Source: Anoplolepis gracilipes (Eukaryota; Arthropoda; Insecta; Hymenoptera; Formicidae). From it: a stretch of DNA of 64,000 bases. Below, one piece after another: positions 49,129 to 60,200 of this stretch. The stretch is taken from NCBI RefSeq assembly GCF_047496725.1, contig NC_132970.1, positions 16,219,501 to 16,283,500 on the forward strand, read 5' to 3'. Every line of letters starts with the position of its first letter. Positions within the stretch are counted from its first letter, which is position 1. Under the pieces are notes generated by a model. It searched no databases. It saw nothing but the letters and a program-made list of their open reading frames with translations, and was not told the origin of the DNA. A program made the position numbers and the translations under genes.

Positions 49129-52100
49129 ATGACGATGGAGGTATTGATACACGAAGCGAGTAACCGGCAGGAAATCAGTGCGAGCGAGCCAACGACTTGC
49201 ACGGTCGACCTTAAATCAGCGTCCAAAATAAAACGGGAGACCGATGATACGCAATCTCAGATTAAGCGTACGGATGACAAAGATGACAAACAGTCGATCG
49301 ACATCATCTTCGAGAATATCACTTATACGGTGAACCTTGGCTTTAGGAAAGGTACTTTTCTCTTACCCTTCTCAGGACAAAGATATTTTTTTTTCTTTTT
49401 TTTTTTTCAAACAGACGTATCGGTAATTATTGCTTATTAAGAAATGACGTTTCCTTCTGTGTCAAATTTTGATGCGTATCTTAAAAATTATTACGTTTGA
49501 TTCAATCGATTAATTGCAATAATCAAGTAAAAATAAAAGTTAAATAAGGGTATTATGAAATTGTAATATTCACGAGCGCCTTTACATCACGAGCGATCTT
49601 AAATTCTGAAAATTTCAGGCAACAAAGAGATTTTGCACGGGATCAATGGGAGGCTGCCCGGCAAAAAGTTGATTGCCTTGATGGGGCCGTCTGGTGCAGG
49701 AAAATCCACATTACTGGACATCTTGTCCGGATATCGCATAACCGGCGTGGATGGTATTGTATTAATCAATGGTCGCGTTCGGCATCTCAACTCGTTCCGA
49801 AAGTAAGTGGATAGCAATATGTACTGATCTTCTATTAATATATATATAAATTAAATATAAATAATATATATGAGATATATATCTATAATTAAATATAATT
49901 AATAGATATCCTTGAGTTTATGAGATCTCTCTTAAATTTAGTATCTCTTTTTTTTTCCAAACCAGCGATGTCTATTAATATTTTTTAATCAATGCTGATT
50001 ACTGTGCGTGAAGCGCGTCTTTTTCTTTTATTTTACTCACTTCCGTTTAACGCCTTAGGTGTAGTGCGTACATTACACAAGATGATCGATTGGAACCGCT
50101 GCTCACTGTGATCGAAAATATGAGAGTAGCTGCTGATTTAAAACTACCGTGCAAAACAACGCGACACGAGAAGGAAATTATCGTAAGTAAAAATTTGTCA
50201 ATCGTTGCACAAAATCATACAGATGCTTCCTCTCAGATCACTTTAATTTACCATATGTTACGTGAAATAATTAAAAAATTATAGCAATGTAATATAATAG
50301 ATAAAGGAATCCTCTAAATTAGTATATTATATGAATAATTCAGATTTTAATTTTATTCCGAATGTAAATCAATTTGACAGAACATGCATCATTAGAAGGG
50401 ATGTATTTAGAGATTTCATGTGCATATCTGTTACGTTGTTTAACGCTTGATACATGAATATACGAGTGCTAATCTGTAAAATATACTTTGTGTAATTATT
50501 TAAATTATTATTATTTAGAAAAAAGCACAAAAACATACTTGTCATACTTTTTTGTCTTTATTTGTTATATAACTTATAATAAAAAAGAGATTTAAACTAG
50601 ATTAAAGTGCACTCGCAGTATTTTGTAAAAACTCATTCAGAACTGGGCAAAACATAATCAATTATTTATCTCTCTCTTTCCCTCTCCCCTTCCGTTCCTT
50701 CCTCCACCCTTCTTTATCTCTTTTCTTATCTCTATTGAGATGAAAATAGTCTTTTATTATATAAGTTTATTATATAAGTTAATTAATTATACGCATGTTC
50801 CAGATTGAAGAAATTCTTAGCACACTTGGTTTATACGAACACATGTATACGAGATCCGGTAGATTAAGTGGCGGACAAAAAAAACGACTGTCCATTGCAT
50901 TGGAATTGGTCAATAATCCCACGGTGATGTTCCTCGACGAGCCGACGACGTAAGCGTGACATGTAGCATTGATCTTTTTACTTCGTCTAATTTTTTTATT
51001 TATTATACACTCTTTTCGAAAATATTAAATAATCGTTTCTTCAAACGCTAGTGTTATGTATAACGTAGAGTGTTTACTAAGTATAAAAAAATTTAAAGGT
51101 ATATTTCTTAGCTTATTTTATTAAAAAAATATCCTATGAATGTATGTCCTAAAGTGTTTTGTTTTCAAAGTTAAAAAGTACCATGAAAATTTCGAAAATT
51201 TAAGAAAACGCTGAAACGATTTTTAATACCATATGTACAAGTTTCTTTACACCCTGCATATATATTAATATACCAAAAAGTTTAAGTTCAAAGTAATAAA
51301 TAAAGATGACGGAAAAGATACAAAATAGAAATGCTTAAAATTATAAACAAATTAAATTTTATTTTTAAAAGAAATACACAGTAGTGAAAACAAATAATAG
51401 TTTTTAATTTATGAAAAATCATTGAACACTTCTCATCAAAAAATCCATCCGTTTTCTCGATAACTTTCAAACAAAGTCTAGGCATCCTATCGATTAGTTT
51501 TTTTATTGTCTCATTCTCTATAGCGTTTCATTTCTTCTTTAGTATCTCCCATAAAGATTTTTCAGTTCACTTAACTGTTAACGACGGCTTTTTAGGCTCG
51601 TCGAGAAAATTATTTGTTTTTACACGCTGAAGCATGACATTCTACTGATTGTTTCTTTTTTGATTAGTAGTTATAAGATTATGGTATTATTATAATAGAA
51701 TTATAATACCGCAGAAGTAAAAATAGTTTGCATTACTTTTTGGGAAAAAATGATAAATTAAATTTATAAATTTTTTGGTCTTAAACTTTTTGACAGTAGT
51801 ATATATATATATATATATTTGTTATATATATTAGCTTTTGAAAGGATCATTTAATATTTTTAATATCTATTTTTTTTTCAATATATATATAATATGTATA
51901 TATGTATATACAGGGTGTCCGTAATTGGTGACAAACTTGCTAATGGTAGATTCTTGAGATCATTTGGAGACGATTTTTCCTCAGCGAAAATGTCCAGGCA
52001 TCAATAATTTCCGAGTTATAAGCGATTGAAAAAAAGGCGCTTTTCGCAAACTAAACTTTTTGAAGTTAAAAAATTATCAAAACTACATTTTTCAGTTAAT

Positions 52101-55100
52101 TTCAGATAGAGTTTACTGTAATAGAATTTTAAGGCTTAATTACAAAGATATATAATGATAAAAATTGGAAACTTACAAAAAATGATGACGTCCCTCGATA
52201 TTTTCGCTGAGGAAAAATCGACTCCAAATGATTTCAAGAATCTGCCATTAAGATTTTTCATCAATTATATAACCCTGTATATAATCTAACATTTTAATAA
52301 TATTAATAATATTTTATTATCAACAATATTTTATAATAATTGCATATTTATATTCGCAAATTTTAATGAGCGTGTTTATGATGTAGTATTATTATTTCTT
52401 GTTTTATCTATTTAACCTTTGATTTATGTACACCTTTTTGCAACATACATAAAGAGAGTATTCATTACTTTGAGCAATACGTTTAACAATTTATTATCAC
52501 ATTTTTTTTTAATTTGCGGTTTCTCTACTAAGCAGTGTCTTTAATTATTCATTATTTTGTTTCACGATTATCGTTATTTGAAATAATTATATTCTCTTTT
52601 CGGCTGGCAAAAGACTCGATGCATATTTACAGATTACAGTAACGACTTATAAGCATAATTAACATAAAAATGTCAGCGTTTAATATAATTTATTATCACG
52701 GTTTTTTAATTAGCGGTTTTCTTATACGTGCAATATTTTTTATTATTTCGTCTCGCGCTTTAACCGTTAATTTACAGATAATTACATTATTTTACGTCTT
52801 AGTTGGAGAAACGATGTTTGTATATTACATATATATTAATGATTTGTATGCTAAATTGACACAAGCGTTTCAACATTAGCGCTTATTTATATTAAATATG
52901 AATATACATTTGAATATTTAATTTTTTTCCAACTTATTTATACAAAAGTATATGAATAACTACATATGATCGATAATGCGTAACTGGTTTAATCCAAAAA
53001 AGTGTTTATTAAATCGTATATATATTTTTATATTTATCATTGTTTTTTTATTTATTACAGAGGTCTAGATAGCTCGTCTTGCATGCAAGTCGTAAACTTA
53101 TTGAAAATATTAGCACGACAAGGGAGAACAATAATCTGTACTATCCATCAGCCTAGTGCGTCTTTATTTCAACTCTTCGATCAAGTGAGTACCACATAAA
53201 ATGTATTCTGTATTTTATATTACAAAATTTAATATTATTACAAGGAGATACATAAAATATATAATTAATTAATAATGTAATGTTTCAAATGTTTTAATGA
53301 ACATCACGTATGCGATGAAATTTTTATTTTTAAAATCATGTTTATATATTAATCATTAAAAAAAATGTCTACAGGTGTATGTTTTGGCGAAGGGGGATTG
53401 CTTGTATCAAGGAACGACGAGCAAACTGCTGTCTTATTTGGAGAACATAAAACTACCATGTCCTATGTATCACAATCCAGCCGATTACAGTACGTAGAAT
53501 AATTCAGAGTACAATTCCCTAAAAAAATTATTTGACAATTTTATTTTTTCTATCAATCCACATCTTTGAATTTTGAATAACAAATAAGAGAGTAATATAA
53601 TTATGTTTTAAAATTTTATAAAAGTTTCTTTACACATCTCATTTGACTTTATATAAAATATCGAAAGCAAAAATATATACATATATATAAGACTCATTAT
53701 AGAATATTATTTAGAATAATATTGTAAAATATGCGTTTGCAGTAATTGAACTCGCTTGCGGAGAGTACGGCGAAGATAAAATAAACACGTTGATAAAGGG
53801 ATCACAAAATGGAAGCAATTTACAGTTTTTTGAAAATCCAGCAGATCTGATGGATGCGAAAAGTTTAAGAGGTAGGTAGATTGAAAGATAGATTAACGAT
53901 TAACTATGCAATGAATTGTGATGGAATTTCTGCATTAATTAATATAAACGTTATAGCTTCATTAATTTGATTTACATTTTTAGAGAGCATTTATATATAT
54001 ATAATACTTAACTCCTTTCATTACGCTTTCAGCGGCGCGCCCTTTGGTAAATAGATTCGAAGATAACAGCGGGCTGCACGCGACCAATCTCGCTCATCAA
54101 ATCAAAATCTTGCTAAGAAGAGGGTTTATCATGTGTAAACGAGATACGGTACGGACGTTGCACATTAATAGCCATTTAATTAGTCAGTTTCTAAAGATCA
54201 TGCAAGGATGTTTTTGCGGCTTTCGTTTAAAATGAAAGAGAGAATATTCTTCCGAAGATATGCAAGAATATACATTTGTATATATTTCGCAGACATTGAC
54301 TCACTTACGCATCGCGGTCAACGTGCTCGTCGGGATAATGTTGGGCTCGGTCTTCCTGCGATCCGGCGCCGATGGTGCTCGCGTTTTAGACAACTACAAT
54401 CTTCTCTTCTCGATCCTGATTCATCACATGATGACGACGATGATGCTCACTATAGTAACGTGTAAGTGTGCCATTTGTACGAAAAATGTGGAAATAAAAA
54501 TATGAAGATAAATGTGCACTTGGATGAGTGATAATATATAAAAAAAAATGTCTCTGACTTGCAGTTCCGATGCAGATGTCTATCTTACTTAAGGAACATT
54601 TCAACAGATGGTACAGCTTGAAAGCATTTTACACCGCTATAACGTTGATCGACGTGCCAATTTCGATAATATGCTGCATCATTTTTTCAATAATCGTCTA
54701 CCTTATGTCGGCGCAGCCGTTAGAACTGATTCGATTTTTCATGTTCTTCGCTGTCAGTATGTTAATCATGTTTATAGGACAAGGTACCGGTCTAATGATA
54801 GGCGCTGTGTTTAACGTCGTGGTGAGTGAATAATTAATTAGAATTGTTATTGTAATAATTTATAATAGTAATTCAAGATAAGACTTTTGAGTGATTAAAA
54901 ATCACATTTAATTCTCTAAATGAAATTTAATGAAAACATTTCAACTATTAGAATGGAACATTTATGGGACCAACATTGGCAGTACCGTTGATGATGTTTG
55001 CCGGATTTGGTGTGTCGTTACGCGATCTACCAAACTACCTTAAATGGGGCAGTTACGTCAGTTACTTAAGATATGGTCTAGAAGGGTAAGAATTATATTT

Positions 55101-55568
55101 TATAAATTCTTTATTTGGTGTTTAATTATTAAGCACAGAAATATAATATATTACTTATTTATTTTTACATCCACAATATCTGTTATTATTTTATGTTTCT
55201 AATAATTTATTTATATAATTTCAACTTTTTAATTTATTTATATATTTATAGCACGGCATTTGTATATAATTTAATACAATGGATGGTGATTTAAAAAGTC
55301 GTAAGTTTTTATATGCTTATGAGAACGAGAATTTATTTTCTTTCACAGTTTTGTTGGAGCCATTTACGGTTTGGACAGACCGATCCTAGATTGCAAAGAG
55401 AAAGGCGAGTTGTATTGTCACTATAGATATCCCTCCAAGTTTCTCTCCGACATCGGTATGAGGGGGGACCAATTTTGGAACGACATCATCGCGCTAACCA
55501 TGATACTAATCATCACACGGTGTGGTGCCTATCTGCTTCTACGATGGAAGATTGCATCGTCCCGATAA
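49129..55568 (+). CDS. ABC transporter G-family half-transporter, ABCG1/4-like, complete
   Basis: Membrane half-transporter (ATPase domain then six-helix domain) that acts as a dimer, usually exporting lipids or sterols. Exons: 49129-49351, 49619-49802, 50059-50182, 50804-50949, 53061-53184, 53375-53489, 53743-53871, 54033-54148, 54293-54461, 54565-54821, 54952-55085, 55349-55568. They total 1941 nt, 646 aa, in frame throughout. Walker A GPSGAGKS is at residues 97-104, the signature LSGGQKKRLSI near 198, Walker B VMFLDEPTTGLDSSS near 218, and the H-loop is in CTIHQPSA. The membrane half includes HLRIAVNVLVGIMLGSVFL, MQMSILLKEHFNRWYSLKAF and GPTLAVPLMMFAGFGVSL. AATAAA occurs at 55594. Substrate and exact orthologue are not determined. 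Confidence 0.95.
51271..51799 (-). mobile_element. Decayed Tc1/mariner-like element
   Basis: The ends CCAAAAAGTTTAAG and, reversed, CTGTCAAAAAGTTTAAGACC form imperfect inverted repeats next to TA. The minus strand includes TKEEMKRYRE and then MPRLCLKVIEKTDGFF, resembling the L-x-x-S-M-P-R-R...V-I-x-A-x-G-G C-terminus of Tc1 transposases, broken by stops. Most of the transposase is missing. Confidence 0.5.
51911..52277. mobile_element. MITE with ~95-bp inverted ends, CAGGGTGTCC type, TA target site
   Basis: The left end CAGGGTGTCCGTAATTGGTG and the reversed right end CAGGGTTATATAATTGATGA are followed on both arms by CAGATTCTTGARATCATTTGG (left arm TAGATTC) and CGATTTTTCCTCAGCGAAAA. TA duplications flank at 51909-51910 and 52278-52279. 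The interior is ~170 bp and non-coding. Confidence 0.8.
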
Positions 55569-55863
55569 AGCCGATGTGCCGAAGGATCTTCGCAATAAAA
55601 TAAAACTATCAATCTTTTTTTTGCATTCTAATTACACGTGGTTGCGAGTCGTACGTGCTTGATTTTCGAATTTATTTCTGAAATGAAATCATATTCTCGT
55701 CAAAGCCGAATATTTTTTTTCCGTTTAATTGAATAATTGATTAGTCATTTATTTTGTCTCTATTGGATCGTATATATTTTTATTATTATCGAAATTTGCT
55801 CCCGAACAGATATTTATACAGCGAAGAGAGTGCCATAAATTTTTTAAGATATATAATCTTTTT

Positions 55864-55898
<35 letters not shown>

Positions 55899-56733
55899 AA
55901 TGTGATTTATATATATATATATATATTTTTTTTTTTTAAATCCTCGAGATTGTAATCTCGTGATAATCGCGAGTGGATGAAAACATGAGACTGTGTAGAC
56001 TCGTATATGTATGTATGTACATATATATACAGACATATCTCTGAATGCATACCGAAGGATATTGAAAATAATGATTTCAATGAAAAATGACAGATCGGCT
56101 ATTTGACATTTAATAACAGACATCTGTACAATAGATGCTTCTTTGATCTACATTTTTCATTGAGATGTACGTACGCATCGGTACATTAACTAATAGATGA
56201 TACAATGTATTTAATCTTTTTGCTCGAATGTGATATTATAGATGCTGCGTAAGAAAGCTGTGCGTGGTGACGTATATGTGACATTAATATGGTGAATTAG
56301 TAAGATATTCTTTTTAAACTGGATTTAATTGCGTCTATTATAGCCCGTCTATGACAGCTGATGATTTTAATTCACCCGAGATTGATAAACAAATAAGTCA
56401 AATGGAGCTGAATCATGTTATTATACATATTTGATAAGATACATTGAAGAACGTGATACGCAAAATATGCGGACAAGGACACAGAAATATTAATTTTAAG
56501 ATGAAAAACACACGTTTAATCAAGTATATTTATATAATATTCTGCAAGAATTTTGATACAACAATCGTAAAATACCGTATTATCAAAATGTCATTTCCAA
56601 ATTATTCCATACATCATGAAAAAATATGTTGATTTAGTAAGATGCATTAATCGTTTATTTTAACTTTAATCTTTTGAAAATATTGTGTGAATCGTCGCTC
56701 AAGAGTTTGTAAACTTATTATATATACTTTATA

Positions 56734-56764
<31 letters not shown>

Positions 56765-57275
56765 GCCGTATCATTATTAGTACATATTTGTATGCTATTT
56801 ATTATTTTATGCACATTTATGCGAGAAAAATAAGACAAGAAAAAGAGAGAGGGAAAAAGTTTTGTCCATCCAACTGCCTATTTGATATTCTCGATAGCTT
56901 TGTTAACTCGGTGGTTTTTAATACCTATTCACTTAAGATATTTTGATTTATGTAATATTGTTACATTTAATTTATTTTGTTATACAGCACAATATTAATG
57001 ATTTACAATCTAGTAAATTAATCTAATCTAATTAATTATACTCAATATAATTATAAAATTAATTATAAAAAATAAATTTTACTATGTTGTTATTTGTTAT
57101 ATCAATTATGTGTTATAACCATTAAATGTCACAAAATTCATATTTACATCGCCTAACATTCTTTTTTTTTATTTTCTTATCTCTTTTGTTCACTGGTAGA
57201 AAAACTATTTGTTCTATGATTAATATAGAGAGGCAAAGTGTGTAAGTACATTTTTATTAAAATTAATTTTATACA
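55569..57275. other. Convergent intergenic region between two ABCG genes
   Basis: It holds the 3' UTRs of both genes: AATAAA at 55594 on plus, and TTTATT at 57253 as a minus-strand signal 18 nt past the stop. It also has (AT)n runs near 55870-55930 and an (ATT)n at about 56737-56759. No gene was seen. Confidence 0.6.
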
Positions 57276-60200
57276 TCACTTTTTCGCGTAATAAATTTTC
57301 CAACAAAGCACTGCGTAAATGATAACATGCAAACAGAATATCCAAAAGCCAAGTATCGTCAATATTACGTTGAACGACACTGTAGGCATGTTCATCGCCG
57401 AAAGAATTGCCTTTGGCGAATGAAGGTAACAATAAATCTCCGAGCAATATAAATTCGGCCGATCAAGATCATAGATCGCTTGCATCATTCCCTCGAACGC
57501 GTATCTGCAATAAAAATTTGCGCATTTTTTCCAATTGCCTGAAAAAAATAACTCATATCATAGGAAAAAGTATTAATTGTTCACCTGAAAAAGCTCACGG
57601 TGCTTAAAGGTTGTACGTACACCGATAATTCATTTATCTTCACGAAAAATCCGGCAAACAGCAACAATGGTATACTTAGTGCCGGTATTAAGAAAATACC
57701 TATCTGAAAAAATAAATAAATCATCATTACCTACTTACGTTATTTTTATATAATACTAATTAACAGCATAATTCAGATAATTAGATAAACGATTGATGGA
57801 TTCTGATAAACTTAATTGTTATCGTAAATGAATCATCCTTGTGAAGATTAGATACGAAAGATGTGTTGCAACACCTCAGTGTCGAAAGCCGAACCCGTCA
57901 GAATCCCGACTGTTTGTCCAAGAATTGTTATCAATACACCAATACTCCACGCTTTCAGAATCCTGTCAGGCTCCATCGGCTGTCCAGTCATGTAATACGA
58001 TATAAGCAGGAAAGACGAGGAGCAAAGTATCTAAAAATTAAATTATTAAAAAAAAATAAAACAAATCTTTTTATCCGATTTTAAAAGCAAGAGACGTCCA
58101 CAATTATGTGTGACTTCTAATATTAACAATATAAATATTGTATGAATATTATTATATGTTTTTTCGAGATATATGTAGGGTAAAGTAGGGTATGATGGCC
58201 ATAGGCTGTAATTTTTTCAATAATCTCGCTATATAGTGCGCTTTTTTAGTCATTATCAAAGAAAATCGATATTTACAGTAGTTTATATGCATACATTATT
58301 CGAAATAACGATATTGTGAATCTTATATCATATTTTCACTTTTGACTACCTGCAAAGTTTTTCATTTGTCCACTAAAAACTGTTATAACGTCGAATAAAT
58401 TACAGTTAAGCTATCGTAATCGACGTTAGACATATTATAAAGATATGTAAATTGTTATATGATCTATAATTTTTATTTTCGTTTTCACTATTTTTTCATA
58501 AATATTATGGCCACCTTTCCGTCACTATGGTCCTCTTTTCCTTAAAAGTTGAGTAAGATGGCCAATGTTTATGTTATACTATTTTGATAATATGAAATTT
58601 CTATTAAATATTTTCCTTTTAATTTCGATAATATTACGTAATTTAAGCTTCAGTGAAAATAATATGTCAAACATTATTAAAAAATAACAAAAATAAAAGT
58701 ATGTTTTTTGCATTTTAAAAAACTATTATGGCCATCTTACCCGAGTTTACTCTATTAGAAAACATACTTGCATCGGAAGATCCGTTAATATCTTTACACT
58801 GTAGTAGGATCTCAAGGAATACCAATTATTTAAATGCTCTTGTAGAAACACTGCCGCTTCTGTGGGAACTTTAATTAACGCGATATAAATAGAACATTTA
58901 TATATCTTAAGGTTTAACGTTTATAAAACTCATGTACAATATTTGTTACGATACAAGTTTTGAACGTTGCCATAAAAATTTTCATTTTTTTAACTCGGAA
59001 AATGTCAGTGTAATATTTAATTTAATAATGAATCTTTGATTTAATTACTTGAAAGAGAAACTCACGTAAATTATAATGTTATACTTAAGAGTATAAAATC
59101 TTAGGAAAAGGATCTATGTTACTTACACATCTGCACTGCCGGCATTGAATTTGCAAAATATAGAAACAGCAGAAAGAAGAATAAGCAAGCTATGTTGCTG
59201 TTGACTTTTTGCGCATCATTGCCAAAGTCATAAAAGACCATTCCCAATAATAATGCTACTATCACATGTGCTGCGAATCTCAGCATTGTCATGGTCTGAA
59301 AGATTGAACAATCCCAGAAGCTTGTTAATTTCGTATGAGCAAACTGTTTGCGCCTCTTAGCTTTTTACTCACTGTGTCTCGCTTGATGCAAATTAAAGCC
59401 CTTAAAAATAATATCTTTTGTTGTTGCCACATTGGCAATCTTTGTTTTGTGTCATTCGCGGATGTAAGTACATCATCTCTTTCGAAATTATGTTTAGAAG
59501 TCGACGATTTCGTTTCTGCAAAATTCGATAATTATTGCTTGAAATTTCACGCTCACTTTATATTCTCTCATCTTGTTTTTTGATCTGATTTATTTGAATT
59601 TGTTACTTCTTTATTGTAATCGAAATGCTCATAGAAATTGACGCGGTATATATCATATATGTACAATACATATAAAATACACTTACATTTTTGTTACACA
59701 GACATCGAAGGCAAAAAAATATGTTGTCATTAATAAAAAAAACGAGATAAATAAATTATTGAAATAGTAAAGATAATCAAGAAAAAAAAGTTTAAATAAT
59801 ATGTTATATTGATGATATGACTGTATATATAGGGTAAAGTAGCCTATTATGAGAGGGGTTCCTAATATGAGACCTCCAATTATTTTACAAACGCAATCAC
59901 TTTTCTTTATAAATGTTACTATTTCATGTTGATAATAGATAACCGGGAAATCGTAAGTAAATAACAGCAGCGTAGCGCACGTGTACGGACGAGTGTATGA
60001 CGGTTTTGCAAACAACATAATTTAATAACATATTTATTTTTATTGTATGTTATTAACGTCAAATGCAACAATTATTATATCTTGGTGTTTGATCATTACT
60101 TTAGATTCTTGTACGCGCAACTTTTATCATATATATGTGATTTATATAGTTCTTAATATGAGATACCTCATATTAGGATTTTTCTCCCACAAGTAAGATA

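Larger units (their letters stand above)
50950..53060. other. Large ABCG intron 4 with clustered transposon remnants
   Basis: This 2.1-kb intron splits the ATPase domain between DEPTT and GLDSSS. It holds a possible short TIR remnant (about 51063-51259, ends GTAGAGTGT / GCAGGGTGT), a decayed Tc1-like element and a CAGGGTGTCC MITE. The remainder, 52280-53060, is AT-rich with nothing recognised. Confidence 0.6.

Noticed and set aside
55240..55300. Possible extra exon between the last two ABCG exons
   Set aside because: A short open piece follows a TAG, but the flanking exons already join in frame (GG|T), and the known family sequence is complete without it.
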